A stretch of DNA of 64,000 nucleotides. Source: Longispora albida DSM 44784 (GTDB lineage Bacteria > Actinomycetota > Actinomycetes > Mycobacteriales > Micromonosporaceae). Below are positions 1 through 8,114 of the stretch, piece by piece. How positions within the stretch are numbered: position 1 is the stretch's first letter; every line of letters starts with the position of its first letter. The position numbers and the translations under genes were made by a program. A model generated the notes under the pieces. The model saw only the letters and a program-made list of their open reading frames with translations. It searched no databases and was not told the DNA's origin. The stretch spans positions 324,292-388,291 of the forward strand of contig NZ_KB903813.1 of NCBI RefSeq assembly GCF_000379825.1, in the 5' to 3' direction.

Positions 1-143
1 GTGATCAGTGACCAGCCCGCCAGGCGGTGGAGGCGGCGGGAGCCGGGCAGGGGCAGCGGGCGCAGCCGGTGCAGTATGGCCCCGGCGGCGATGACCGCCA
101 GGTTCTGTTCGGGCAACGGGAGGTTGCTGAGCCGTTCGCGCAT
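1..143 (-). CDS. N-terminal fragment of an unrecognised protein (cut by window edge)
   Basis: A minus-strand reading frame opens with ATG at 143-141 and runs off the left edge of the window, so only the first 47 residues are visible. It begins MRERLSNLPLPEQN and continues with a short hydrophobic stretch (AVIAAGAIL) and a basic, proline- and leucine-rich segment, compatible with the start of a small integral membrane protein. It is divergent from mqnC, with about 68 bp between the two starts. No family can be assigned from this fragment; the call rests on the open frame and its position. Confidence 0.5.
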   Translation of the reverse strand, partial: MRERLSNLPLPEQNLAVIAAGAILHRLRPLPLPGSRRLHRLAGWSLI

Positions 144-199
144 CCTGTTTCCAGTGTGACCCTGGACCGGGGCGGTCGAGGCTGGGTGATCGTCCCCGT

Positions 200-205
200 T
201 AGCCT
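200..205 (+). promoter_or_regulatory. -10 element of a leaderless mqnC promoter
   Basis: TAGCCT ends 6 bp before the mqnC ATG, so transcription would start at or next to the start codon. The run of G directly before the ATG is too close to act as a normal ribosome binding site. Confidence 0.45.
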
Positions 206-211
206 GGGGGG

Positions 212-1387
212 ATGAGTACCCGGGACAGCAGCGAGATTCTCCAGCGTGCCGCGGACGGGGGCCGGATCAGCCCCGAGGAGGCGCTCTTCCTCTACACGGA
301 GGCGCCCTTCCACGCGCTGGGTGAGGCGGCCGACACCGTGCGGCGGCGGCGGTACCCCGAGGGCATCGTCACGTACCTGATCGACCGGAACATCAACTAC
401 ACGAACGTCTGCGTGACGGCGTGCAAGTTCTGCGCGTTCTACCGGGCTCCCAAGCACAAGGAAGGCTGGAGCCACGACACGGACGAGATCCTGCGCCGGT
501 GTGCCGAGGCCGTCGAGCTGGGCGCGACGCAGGTGATGCTCCAGGGCGGGCACCACCCGGACTACGGCGTCGAGTACTACGAAAGCCTGTTCCGTGCCGT
601 CTCGGAGAACTTCCCGCAGCTGGTCATCCACTCGATCGGCCCGTCGGAGATCCTGCACATGGCGAAGGTCTCCGGGGTGAGCCTGGAGGAGGCGGTCCGG
701 CGGATCCACGCGGCTGGCCTGGCCTCGATCGCCGGTGCCGGTGCCGAGATGCTGCCGGCCCGGCCGCGTACGGCGATCGCCCCGCTGAAGGAGTCCGGCG
801 AGCGCTGGCTCGAGGTGATGGGCATCGCGCACAAGCTGGGCGTGGAGTCCACGGCGACGATGATGATGGGTACCGGCGAGACGAACGCCGAGCGGATCGA
901 GCACATGCGCATGGTCCGTGACCTGCAGGACGAGACGGGTGGCTTCCGCGCGTTCATCCCGTGGACGTACCAGCCGGAGAACAACCACCTCAAGGGCCGC
1001 ACGCAGGCGACGCGGCTGGAGTACCTGCGGCTGATCGCCGTGGCCCGGCTGTTCTTCGACAACATCAACCACCTGCAGTCCTCGTGGCTGACGACCGGCA
1101 AGGACGTCGGGCAGCTGTCCCTGCACATGGGCGTGGACGACCTGGGTTCGATCATGCTGGAGGAGAACGTGATCTCCTCCGCCGGCGCCAAGCACCGGTC
1201 CAACCTGCACGATCTGGTGTGGATGATCCGTTCGGCAGGCCGGATCCCGGCGCAGCGGAACACGACCTACGAGCACCTCGCCGTGCACTGGACGCCGGAG
1301 GACGACCCGACGGATCTCCGGGTCACCTCGCACTTCTCCTCGATCACCAACAAGCGCAAGCCGTTACCGGTACTCGATAACGCTTAG
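212..1387 (+). CDS. mqnC: Cyclic dehypoxanthine futalosine synthase (MqnC)
   Basis: This radical-SAM enzyme of the futalosine menaquinone pathway converts dehypoxanthine futalosine to its cyclic form. The 391-residue product has the radical-SAM motif CxxxCxxC at Cys67, Cys71 and Cys74, followed by AFYRAP, as in MqnC and the related CofH and MqnE enzymes. The downstream segments MLQGGHHPDYG and MMMGTGET fit MqnC. Length is normal for the family. The gene appears leaderless (-10 at 200-205) and is followed by a hairpin terminator. It lies in the same neighbourhood as menG, a quinone-tail reductase, a polyprenyl synthase and two nuo clusters, which fits a respiratory role. No other mqn gene is in the window. 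Confidence 0.93.
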   Translation: MSTRDSSEILQRAADGGRISPEEALFLYTEAPFHALGEAADTVRRRRYPEGIVTYLIDRNINYTNVCVTACKFCAFYRAPKHKEGWSHDTDEILRRCAEAVELGATQVMLQGGHHPDYGVEYYESLFRAVSENFPQLVIHSIGPSEILHMAKVSGVSLEEAVRRIHAAGLASIAGAGAEMLPARPRTAIAPLKESGERWLEVMGIAHKLGVESTATMMMGTGETNAERIEHMRMVRDLQDETGGFRAFIPWTYQPENNHLKGRTQATRLEYLRLIAVARLFFDNINHLQSSWLTTGKDVGQLSLHMGVDDLGSIMLEENVISSAGAKHRSNLHDLVWMIRSAGRIPAQRNTTYEHLAVHWTPEDDPTDLRVTSHFSSITNKRKPLPVLDNA

Positions 1388-1399
1388 GTAACACTTGTT

Positions 1400-1429
1400 C
1401 CCGCTCGTTCGGCTGTTTGGCCGAGCGGG
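1400..1429 (+). terminator. Hairpin terminator after mqnC
   Basis: A perfect 8-bp stem, CCCGCTCG paired with CGAGCGGG, surrounds a 14-nt loop 13 bp after the mqnC stop codon. No long T-run follows, which is usual in actinobacteria. Confidence 0.6.
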
Positions 1430-1471
1430 CGGGACTTTCGGCTCTTCTGCCCGGTACCGGCCGCCGGTAGG

Positions 1472-1511
1472 GTCCACCGGAGTTTCGTCTATCACTACCC
1501 CTCCGGTGGAC
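1472..1511 (+). promoter_or_regulatory. RBS-sequestering hairpin upstream of the secreted repeat protein
   Basis: An 11-bp perfect inverted repeat (arms 1472-1482 and 1501-1511, loop 18 nt) ends 2 bp before the ATG at 1514. The right arm contains GGTGGA, the only good Shine-Dalgarno match for that gene. In the mRNA the folded form would hide the ribosome binding site, so this looks like a translational switch. That role is inferred. Confidence 0.6.
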
Positions 1512-1513
1512 AC

Positions 1514-2860
1514 ATGAAGCGTTCTATCGCCGGCGCGGCCCTCACGGCGCTCGCAGCCAGCACCCTCTCTGCCGTTCTGGCCACTCCGGCCCTGGCAGAA
1601 ACGCCCGCGGCTCCCGTTGACCTGGCTGTCGGCATCAAGGCCCGCCAGCTCGTCGTGGACTCCCAGGGCAAGACGTTCTTCCTTGAGGTGCAGAACAAGG
1701 GTGGCACCACCGCGAAGAACGTGAAGGTCGTCATCGACCTCAGCAAGCTCGGCGCGTACGTGGTCGCCGACCTCCCCGGTACCACCTGCAAGGGTGACCG
1801 GACCGCCTACGTCTGTGAGCTGGGCGAGCTGGAGCCCGGGTACCTCGACGGCAGCCTCGGCGTGAACCTCCGCCCGGTGTCGCCGGACGCCCCGCTCGGC
1901 CGGACCGGCAAGCTCACGGCCTCGATCAGCTCGGACTACCGCGAGGACGCCGCCCACAAGGGTGACAACTCGACGACGTACAGCGTGGACCTGGCCGCTC
2001 CCGGTATCGACTACGGGGTCCTGGCGGGCAACCTGACCGGCCTGGCTCCCGACACCGACACCGAGCTGTGGATCGCTGTCGACAACAACGGCTCCCAGAC
2101 CGGTTCCGGCCTGTCGCTGGCGCTCACGCTGCCCGACCACGTCGTGTTCAGCGAGGAGGTGCAGGGCTGCTCGTACACGCAGATGCGCGCTGCGGTCTGC
2201 GAGTGGTCGTCCTACCTGGACACCGACGGGGTGGAGCGCCCGATCGTGCTGGACCCGGGCGCGAGCTTCGACACGCTGGTCTTCGGCCTGAAGGTCCGCG
2301 CGACCCCCGACGCCCCGTCGAACGCGAACCTCGGCGCGGCCACCGTCACCATCGGCACCTACGGTGACTACAAGCCGGACTACGTCCCGTCGAGCGAGAC
2401 CGTGGTGCGCAAGGCGATGGTGTCCGGCCGCCAGGTCGACATGGACAAGGTCGACAATGCCGCCCGGTTCACGCTGACCACGGCCGCTGCCGCCGCTGAC
2501 CTGACCGTCGCGGACGCCACGGTGACCGGCAAGGCCGGCGACGTGGTCAAGTTCAAGGTGACCGTGACCAACCAGGGTCCGTGGAACAGCGCCAAGGGTG
2601 CCAAGGTCACCGTGACCGCCCCGCAGGGCACGCAGCTGGTGAAGCCGCCGGGCGGCTGCCACGGCATCGTCAGCAAGGTGACCTACGAGTGCTCGCTGCC
2701 CGCGCTGGGCGTCGGCAAGAGCGCCGAGATCGAGATGTCGCTGCGGCTGGTCAAGGAGACCACTGTGGCTGGTTCGATGACGGTCAGCGGCGGTGCCAGG
2801 TCCGACGCCGTGGCCGGCAACAACGCCGCGGTGCTCGACGCCAAGGTCACGAAGAACTGA
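1514..2860 (+). CDS. Secreted protein with DUF11/CARDB-like Ig-fold repeats
   Basis: The 448-residue product has a clear Sec signal peptide (MKRS, then a hydrophobic stretch, then ATPALA) with likely cleavage after Ala28. The mature part contains repeated beta-rich units with phrases such as VTNQGPWNSAKGAKVTV and VQNKGGTTAKNVKV, typical of the DUF11/CARDB family of extracellular Ig-like repeats. There is no LPXTG motif and no C-terminal membrane helix, so the protein is probably released or bound non-covalently to the envelope. Its start is preceded by GGTGGA inside a strong hairpin (1472-1511), suggesting conditional translation. A 13-bp terminator follows. The binding partner and exact role are unknown. 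Confidence 0.75.
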   Translation: MKRSIAGAALTALAASTLSAVLATPALAETPAAPVDLAVGIKARQLVVDSQGKTFFLEVQNKGGTTAKNVKVVIDLSKLGAYVVADLPGTTCKGDRTAYVCELGELEPGYLDGSLGVNLRPVSPDAPLGRTGKLTASISSDYREDAAHKGDNSTTYSVDLAAPGIDYGVLAGNLTGLAPDTDTELWIAVDNNGSQTGSGLSLALTLPDHVVFSEEVQGCSYTQMRAAVCEWSSYLDTDGVERPIVLDPGASFDTLVFGLKVRATPDAPSNANLGAATVTIGTYGDYKPDYVPSSETVVRKAMVSGRQVDMDKVDNAARFTLTTAAAAADLTVADATVTGKAGDVVKFKVTVTNQGPWNSAKGAKVTVTAPQGTQLVKPPGGCHGIVSKVTYECSLPALGVGKSAEIEMSLRLVKETTVAGSMTVSGGARSDAVAGNNAAVLDAKVTKN

Positions 2861-2884
2861 CCATCTAGTACCTGGCAGGCGATC

Positions 2885-2914
2885 CGCCCCCGCAGCGCAC
2901 CCGCTGCGGGGGCG
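2885..2914. terminator. Strong hairpin terminator
   Basis: A 13-bp perfect GC-rich stem (2885-2897 with 2902-2914) with a 4-nt loop lies 25 bp after the stop of the secreted repeat protein. Confidence 0.75.
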
Positions 2915-2932
2915 TCGTGCTGTGACCGGGTG

Positions 2933-2938
2933 CATACT
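2933..2938 (+). promoter_or_regulatory. -10 element of a leaderless promoter
   Basis: CATACT ends 7 bp before the ATG at 2946, and no Shine-Dalgarno is present between them. This supports the chosen start and a leaderless transcript. Confidence 0.45.
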
Positions 2939-2945
2939 TGCGGGC

Positions 2946-3332
2946 ATGATGTTCCGGGACGACCTGCTGATCGTCGACCACGAGCTGGAGAACAGGCGGC
3001 TTCGGCTGCGCGCAGACAAGGAGCGCGACATCTGCCTGACCTGCCTCGGTACCGGGACGATCGGTTACGTCGCCCGGACCGGCCCGTACAAGTCGCCGGG
3101 CGTGTGCTCGCCCTGCCACGGCGAGGGCTGGATCGCGGTCGCCGGGCTCAGCAAGGCCGACTGGACGATCCGGGAAGCCACGTGGCGTGGCCTCACGCAG
3201 TCCGTCCTGGGTGGACCGTGCCGGTCGTGCGGCGGGAGCGGCGCGCTCTTCGCCGAGGGCTCGTCCCGCCTCGACCCGCGCTTCGTGCCGTGTACCAGCT
3301 GCGAGTCGACCGGCCGCCGTGCCCTCGGGTAG
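2946..3332 (+). CDS. Small stand-alone DnaJ-type zinc-finger protein
   Basis: The 128-residue product (MMFRDDLLIVDHELENRR...) carries four CxxCxGxG-like knuckles in order: CLTCLGTG, CSPCHGEG, CRSCGGSG and CTSCESTG, the last degenerate at the first glycine. This is the layout of the zinc-binding cysteine-rich domain of DnaJ, but there is no J domain, no Gly/Phe region and no substrate-binding C-terminal domain. The start at 2946 was chosen because a -10 element lies 7 bp upstream and the upstream part of the frame covers a terminator. The stop abuts the stop of the convergent gene at 3333. A zinc-bound partner-binding or chaperone-like role is likely, but the function is unknown. Confidence 0.75.
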   Translation: MMFRDDLLIVDHELENRRLRLRADKERDICLTCLGTGTIGYVARTGPYKSPGVCSPCHGEGWIAVAGLSKADWTIREATWRGLTQSVLGGPCRSCGGSGALFAEGSSRLDPRFVPCTSCESTGRRALG

Positions 3333-4418
3333 CTACTGCAGCTTGGACAATGTGGCGGTGGCCGTCTCCAGCAGGGCGGCCTTGAGCTGGTCGAGTTCGG
3401 CCTGCGCCCAGTCCTTGTCCTCGCGGGAGACCCCGAGGTTGAAGTTCAGCATCACGTTGCCGCGGACGACGCTGAGCTGGAGGCTCGCCTGCTTGCCTGC
3501 CGGGGCGACCGCGATCGTGGCCTGGTCGCCGAGGTTGGGCAGGCCGGCCGCGCCGGGCAGCGGCTTCGCGCCGTACATCGCGTAGGCCTCGATCGAGGAC
3601 GGGAAGTACTGGAGCGTGGAGCTGAGCTGACCGGCCCGGTTCAGCGAGACGGGCTTGGCCGTGCCCTGGGCGACCGGGGGAGTGGCGACCGGCGCCTTGT
3701 ACTCCAGCGCCCAGGCGCAGCCGAGCGGCGGGGTCTGCACGCCGGCCGCGATGCCCGGGTAGAGCGCCCTGAACGGGGCCGGGTCGGACTTGCCGCAGAT
3801 CTCGGCCAGGGTGACCCGCTGGACGGCCGGGGTGGCCGAGGCGGAGGCGGTGGCCGAGGGGCTGATCACCGACGACTCGGTGACGGCTGCGGCCTTGGGC
3901 TGGGTGTCCTTGGCCCCGCTCTTCTTGTCGTCGGCCGGGATCAGGAAGATCAGCGCGAGCACGCCCGCCACGATCAGCGCGATCACGCCGATGGCACTCA
4001 GGATCAGCCGGCCAGCGGACATGGTCTTGATCGCCCCGATCACGGGGAGGACCATCGTCGGGCTGTCGTCCGGCCGGGCCTGCGGCTGGGGTGCCGGTGC
4101 CGGTTCTGGTTCCGGCTGCGGGGCCGGGGCCTGCTCCTGCTCAGCCTGAGGGAACGGAGCCGCCGGGTACGGGCCGGCGCCGCCGAATGCAGCCTCCGAC
4201 GTCCAGGCCGGGTCGTCCGTGACCGGCGGAACCGGGGAGGCGGACGGCTGCTCCGGTGCGGGAGCGACCGGTGCTTCCGGGGTGTGGGCCGGTGGCACGG
4301 CGGCCGACGCCGAGATCCGCCGCATGTCCGGCGGCAGCTCGGAGCCTTCCGCGTGAATGCCCCGCCGGTGCCTGCCCCCAGGCGGGGGCACGCTGGGGTC
4401 GTGAGCCGGCTGCGTCAA
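3333..4418 (-). CDS. Single-pass membrane protein with Pro/Ala-rich cytoplasmic tail
   Basis: The 361-residue protein has about 130 residues of Pro/Ala/Glu/Gln-rich, low-complexity sequence, a membrane helix around residues 138-160 (LILSAIGVIALIVAGVLALIF), and an external C-terminal domain of about 180 residues with two cysteines (EICGKSDP, LGCAWALEY). The start used is TTG at 4418, with AAGGAG about 11 nt upstream. The gene is convergent with the zinc-finger gene and divergent from menG. The external domain resembles the DUF3558-like domains common in actinobacterial envelope proteins only in general terms, so no function is assigned. Confidence 0.65.
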   Translation of the reverse strand: MTQPAHDPSVPPPGGRHRRGIHAEGSELPPDMRRISASAAVPPAHTPEAPVAPAPEQPSASPVPPVTDDPAWTSEAAFGGAGPYPAAPFPQAEQEQAPAPQPEPEPAPAPQPQARPDDSPTMVLPVIGAIKTMSAGRLILSAIGVIALIVAGVLALIFLIPADDKKSGAKDTQPKAAAVTESSVISPSATASASATPAVQRVTLAEICGKSDPAPFRALYPGIAAGVQTPPLGCAWALEYKAPVATPPVAQGTAKPVSLNRAGQLSSTLQYFPSSIEAYAMYGAKPLPGAAGLPNLGDQATIAVAPAGKQASLQLSVVRGNVMLNFNLGVSREDKDWAQAELDQLKAALLETATATLSKLQ

Positions 4419-4593
4419 GGTCCGTCACTCTCCTTCTGCCCGATCCCCCGCATACCGTAGCCATTCTCGGCCATTGGCGGGATGTTCTCGCGAGCGGTGT
4501 ACAGCCAATCACTGCTGAGTCACCGTGGACATCTCGCCCGGGAAGTGCGGCACGTTACGCAACCGCCAGCGCGCCGGTACCGGCGGGCGCACG

Positions 4594-4599
4594 TAGAGT
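4594..4599 (+). promoter_or_regulatory. -10 element of a leaderless menG promoter
   Basis: TAGAGT ends 8 bp before the GTG at 4608. No Shine-Dalgarno intervenes, which supports both leaderless transcription and this start. Confidence 0.5.
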
Positions 4600-4607
4600 G
4601 CCTAGAC

Positions 4608-5294
4608 GTGACGCGTGCATCGCTTGACAAGCAGCCGCATGAGGTAGCCGCCATGTTCGATGGCGTGGCCCGGCGGTACGACCTGACGAACACCGTACTG
4701 TCCGCCGGCCAGGACCGTGGCTGGCGGAAGGCGACCCGCAACGCGCTCGGGTTGCAGCCGGGGGAGTTCTGCCTCGACCTCGGTGCCGGGACGGGCGTGT
4801 CGACCGAGGAGCTGGCCAAGTCCGGCGCGTACGTGGTCGGCTCGGACATCTCGATCGGCATGCTCCAGGTCGGCGCGCACCGGCAGGTACCGCTGATCGG
4901 CGGTGACGCCCTGGCCCTGCCGTTCGCCGACGAGACCTTCGACGCGGTGACGATCTCCTTCGCGATCCGCAACGTGCACGACCACGAGGCCGCGCTGCGC
5001 GAGATGGCCCGGGTGACGAAGCCGGGCGGGCGGCTGGTGGTGTGCGAGTTCAGCACCCCGACGAACGGGCTGTTCCGGACCGCGTACATGGAGTACCTGA
5101 TGAAGGCGCTGCCGGCCGTCGCGAAGAAGGTGGCGAGCAACCCCGAGGCGTACGTGTACCTCGCGGAGTCGATCCGGGCCTGGCCTGCCCAGGCGGAGTG
5201 GGCGGAGAAGATCGCCGCGAACGGCTGGAAGAAGGTCGCGTGGCGGAACCTGTCCGGCGGGATCGCCGCCCTGCACCGGGGGTTCAAGCCCTGA
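4608..5294 (+). CDS. menG: Demethylmenaquinone methyltransferase (MenG/UbiE)
   Basis: This SAM-dependent enzyme performs the last step of menaquinone synthesis, C-methylation of demethylmenaquinone at the membrane. The 228-residue product, starting [13 protein letters not shown], contains the UbiE signature RYDLTN (residues 23-28), the SAM-binding LDLGAGTG (56-63), and FAIRNVHD and [10 protein letters not shown] further on. The reading frame is open further upstream, but the GTG at 4608 is preferred because of the -10 box and the family N-terminus. A 12-bp terminator follows. It lies between mqnC and the quinone-tail reductase, in a quinone-supply neighbourhood. Confidence 0.93.
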   Translation: MTRASLDKQPHEVAAMFDGVARRYDLTNTVLSAGQDRGWRKATRNALGLQPGEFCLDLGAGTGVSTEELAKSGAYVVGSDISIGMLQVGAHRQVPLIGGDALALPFADETFDAVTISFAIRNVHDHEAALREMARVTKPGGRLVVCEFSTPTNGLFRTAYMEYLMKALPAVAKKVASNPEAYVYLAESIRAWPAQAEWAEKIAANGWKKVAWRNLSGGIAALHRGFKP

Positions 5295-5318
5295 GAAGTA
5301 CTCAATGATCAACTGCGG

Positions 5319-5349
5319 AGCGCGCCGGGATTCGTTGTCCCGGCGCGCT
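5319..5349 (+). terminator. Terminator after menG
   Basis: A 12-bp perfect stem, AGCGCGCCGGGA with TCCCGGCGCGCT, and a 7-nt loop lie 24 bp downstream of the menG stop. Confidence 0.75.
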
Positions 5350-5450
5350 TTCGCGTCGTGGTACCCGGAGCGGGGCCCGGGATCGCGCAGGCTCGATGCG
5401 CACTCTCCGTTACCACGACAGAGGGCCAGGCTGCCAATCCGGCAAAGGGT

Positions 5451-5467
5451 TCATTACGGGATAATGA
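5451..5467. promoter_or_regulatory. Palindrome TCATTA-N5-TAATGA
   Basis: A perfect 6-bp inverted repeat, spacer CGGGA, lies about 230 bp before the reductase start. It is AT-rich in a GC-rich genome, which suggests a protein-binding site. The binding protein is unknown. Confidence 0.35.
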
Positions 5468-5565
5468 CCCCTGGATCAAAAGCCCCAATTCGCCTAGCCG
5501 ACGGATAACCGGGCCGCGAAAACCATCCTTCCGACCGGCAAATCTCTACGAAAAGTACAAACGAA

Positions 5566-5581
5566 GTTAGGCTCGCCTAAC
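5566..5581. promoter_or_regulatory. Candidate DtxR/IdeR iron box
   Basis: GTTAGGCTCGCCTAAC has 7-bp perfect arms around a 2-bp centre. Read as positions 5567-5585, it matches about 13 of 19 positions of the IdeR/DtxR consensus TTAGGTTAGGCTAACCTAA. It lies about 118 bp upstream of the reductase start. Confidence 0.45.
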
Positions 5582-5698
5582 CACCTGTGAGGAAGACAGC
5601 AGTTTTAGACTGACGACCGTTAGCGCTCGTGAAAGACTTCACAATCTTGGCGCAGGTACCGCGCCGAGGCTGGGAAGCATGCTCAGGGAGGCCGGGTC

Positions 5699-6973
5699 GT
5701 GACAGTGCCAGGCAGGTCAGACGACGCGGACGTCATTGTTGTGGGTGCCGGCCCTGGTGGCTCGGCCGCGGCGCATCACCTCGCCGCGCACGGGGCAAAT
5801 GTCCTGTTGCTGGAGAAAACAGAATTCCCCCGGGAGAAGGTCTGTGGCGACGGCCTGACCCCCCGGGCGGTCAAGGAACTCATCCGGATGGGCGTGGACA
5901 CCTCCGCCCCCGGCTGGGTGCGGAACAAGGGACTGCGGGTGATCGGCGGCGGCATGCGGCTGGAACTCGACTGGCCCGAGCTGGAGAGCTTCCCGGCATA
6001 CGGGCTGACCCGTACCCGGATGGACTTCGACGACATCCTCGCCCAGCGCGCTGTCGCCGCCGGTGCCGTGCTCAGGACCAGCACGAACATCCAGGGTGCC
6101 GTGCTCAACGAGGCCGGCCGGGTGGTCGGGGTCAAGGGCACCGGGCCTGGCAGGGAGCCGGTCGAGTACCGCGCGCCGATCGTGATCGCCGCCGACGGCG
6201 TGTCCGGCCGCTTCCCGCTGTCGATGGGCCTGGCCAAGCGGGAGGACCGGCCGATCGGTGTCGCCGTCCGGCGGTACTACAAGTCGGCCGCCAAGCACGA
6301 CGACGACTACCTGGAGTCGTGGCTGGAGCTGAAGTCCAAGGAGTCGGGCGACAAGCTGCTGCCCGGCTACGGGTGGATCTTCGGGATGGGCGACGGCCGG
6401 GTCAACGTCGGCCTCGGCGTGCTGAACAGCTCGGCGGCGTTCGGCAAGACCGACTACCGGCAGATGCTCACCGACTGGCTCGACAACACTCCCGAGGAGT
6501 GGGGCCTGCGCGAGGAGAACGCCGAGGGCAAGATCCTCGGCGCCGCGCTGCCGATGGGTTTCAACCGGGTACCCCACTACACCAGGGGCGTGATGCTCGT
6601 TGGTGACTCCGGTGGCATGGTCAACCCGTTCAACGGCGAGGGCATCGCGTACGCGATGGAGAGCGGAGCGCTCGCCGCCGAGATCGCGGTGCAGGCGCTC
6701 GGCCGGAGCACGACGGCGGAGCGCGAGCGGGCGCTGCGGGCCTATCCGCAGGAGCTCAAGCTGCGCTACGGCGGGTACTACCGGCTGGGCGGCATGTTCG
6801 TGAAGCTCATCGGCAACCCGAAGGTGATGCGGCTGGCCACCCGGCACGGCATGCCGCACCCGACGCTGATGCGGTTCGTGCTGAAGCTGCTGGCCAACCT
6901 GACCGACCCGCGTGGCGGGGACGCTATGGACAAGATCATCAATGGTTTGACCCGGATCGCGCCGGCGGTCTAG
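5699..6973 (+). CDS. Geranylgeranyl reductase family FAD protein (menaquinone-tail reductase, MenJ-like)
   Basis: The 424-residue flavoprotein has an N-terminal Rossmann FAD-binding motif GAGPGG (residues 16-21), the geranylgeranyl-reductase hallmark CGDGLTP (49-55), and a second FAD motif VGDSGG followed by NPFNGEGIAYAMESG (from 301). Family members reduce double bonds in isoprenoid chains. Beside nuo, menG and a polyprenyl synthase, the likely substrate is the menaquinone side chain, giving partly saturated MK, as done by MenJ in mycobacteria. That substrate is inferred from context. The GTG start has AGGGAG 8 nt upstream. A possible iron-dependent operator lies in the leader. Confidence 0.88.
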   Translation: MTVPGRSDDADVIVVGAGPGGSAAAHHLAAHGANVLLLEKTEFPREKVCGDGLTPRAVKELIRMGVDTSAPGWVRNKGLRVIGGGMRLELDWPELESFPAYGLTRTRMDFDDILAQRAVAAGAVLRTSTNIQGAVLNEAGRVVGVKGTGPGREPVEYRAPIVIAADGVSGRFPLSMGLAKREDRPIGVAVRRYYKSAAKHDDDYLESWLELKSKESGDKLLPGYGWIFGMGDGRVNVGLGVLNSSAAFGKTDYRQMLTDWLDNTPEEWGLREENAEGKILGAALPMGFNRVPHYTRGVMLVGDSGGMVNPFNGEGIAYAMESGALAAEIAVQALGRSTTAERERALRAYPQELKLRYGGYYRLGGMFVKLIGNPKVMRLATRHGMPHPTLMRFVLKLLANLTDPRGGDAMDKIINGLTRIAPAV

Positions 6974-7100
6974 CGCCGCCCCGGCGCGAGATCGGCAATT
7001 CGGTCAATTAGGGTAAGTCGCTCGTCGCGGGGCACCAGTCCCGCCGAGAGTCCGAAGTACTAGAGCCTGAAGTCCGGAGAGAGGAACGCGGAGGCAGCAG

Positions 7101-7466
7101 ATGTCGCTCTCCCCCTACGTCCCCATCGTGGGCCTGTTCGCCCTCGCGGCGGCCTTCGCGCTGTTCTCTGTCGCGGCGGCCCCGCTCACCGGGCCGCGCC
7201 GCTACAACCGGGCGAAGCTCGACGCTTACGAGTGCGGGATCGAGCCGACCCCGCAGGCAGCTGGCGGTGGAAAGTTCCCGGTCAAGTTCTACCTGACCGC
7301 GATGCTGTTCATCGTCTTCGACATCGAAATCATCTTCCTGTACCCGTGGGCGGTGTCCTTCAACGCGCTCGGGCTGTTCGGGTTCGTGGAGATGGTCCTG
7401 TTCATCGGCACCGTCTTCGTCGCGTACGCCTATGTCTGGCGGCGCGGCGGGCTGGATTGGGACTGA
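7101..7466 (+). CDS. nuoA: NADH-quinone oxidoreductase subunit A (first cluster)
   Basis: This small membrane subunit of complex I contributes to the quinone-binding junction. The 121-residue product has three membrane helices and the conserved loop YECGIEP, followed by [20 protein letters not shown], which is diagnostic for NuoA. It opens a 14-gene operon in the canonical A-to-N order. GGAGG sits about 7 nt before the ATG. The 127-bp leader upstream probably carries the operon promoter, but no single -10 stands out. Confidence 0.97.
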   Translation: MSLSPYVPIVGLFALAAAFALFSVAAAPLTGPRRYNRAKLDAYECGIEPTPQAAGGGKFPVKFYLTAMLFIVFDIEIIFLYPWAVSFNALGLFGFVEMVLFIGTVFVAYAYVWRRGGLDWD

Positions 7467-7469
7467 CAC

Positions 7470-8114
7470 ATGGGTATCGAAGAGAAACTTCCCGCCGGGG
7501 TCCTCCTGACCTCTGTGGAGAAACTTGTCAACTGGACCCGCAAGTCGAGCTTCTGGCCCGCCACGTTCGGCCTGGCCTGCTGCGCGATCGAGATGATGGC
7601 CTCGGGTGGCGCCCGCTACGACCTCGGCCGGTTCGGCATGGAGGTCTTCCGGGCCAGCCCGCGCCAGGCGGACCTGATGATCGTGGCAGGCCGGGTGAGC
7701 CAGAAGATGGCCCCGGTCCTCCGCCAGATCTACGACCAGATGCCCGAGCCGCGCTGGGTCCTGTCGATGGGCGTGTGCGCCAGCTCCGGCGGCATGTTCA
7801 ACAACTACGCGATCGTCCAGGGCGTCGACCACGTCGTGCCGGTCGACATGTACCTGCCCGGCTGCCCGCCGCGGCCGGAGATGCTGATGGACGCGATCCT
7901 CAAGCTGCACGAGAAGGTCATGCACGAGCCGCTCGGTGAGAAGCGGCGGCTGATCCTGGCCGAGCAGCCCGCCCCGCTCGTCAAGCCGGGTTCCATGCCG
8001 TCGAGCTACCGGTTCAACAAGGCCAAGAAGCGCCAGTGGACCGAGGCAGTGGAGCAGGGCACCGAAGAGCAGCTCCGGATCGAGAACTGGATGAAGGAGA
8101 GGGCCGGGCTGTGA
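7470..8114 (+). CDS. nuoB: NADH-quinone oxidoreductase subunit B
   Basis: NuoB carries the terminal iron-sulphur cluster N2, which passes electrons to quinone. The 214-residue product shows the four N2 ligands: adjacent Cys37-Cys38 (GLACCAIE), Cys103 (GVCASSGG) and Cys132 (PGCPPRPE). It starts 3 bp after nuoA, and its stop overlaps the nuoC GTG. The C-terminal ~50 residues extend beyond the catalytic core, as is common in actinobacteria. Confidence 0.97.
   Translation: MGIEEKLPAGVLLTSVEKLVNWTRKSSFWPATFGLACCAIEMMASGGARYDLGRFGMEVFRASPRQADLMIVAGRVSQKMAPVLRQIYDQMPEPRWVLSMGVCASSGGMFNNYAIVQGVDHVVPVDMYLPGCPPRPEMLMDAILKLHEKVMHEPLGEKRRLILAEQPAPLVKPGSMPSSYRFNKAKKRQWTEAVEQGTEEQLRIENWMKERAGL

Larger units (their letters stand above)
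5350..5698. other. 349-bp intergenic regulatory region upstream of the reductase gene
   Basis: No convincing gene was found here. The stretch at 5455-5600 is visibly richer in A and T than its surroundings, as expected of a promoter region. It holds two palindromes (5451-5467 and 5566-5581), described separately. The reductase gene has its own ribosome binding site, AGGGAG at 5685-5690. Confidence 0.5.

Noticed and set aside
5-1333. Long minus-strand ORF opposite mqnC
   Set aside because: It is a shadow of mqnC with Arg/Pro/His-rich low-complexity sequence and no family signature.
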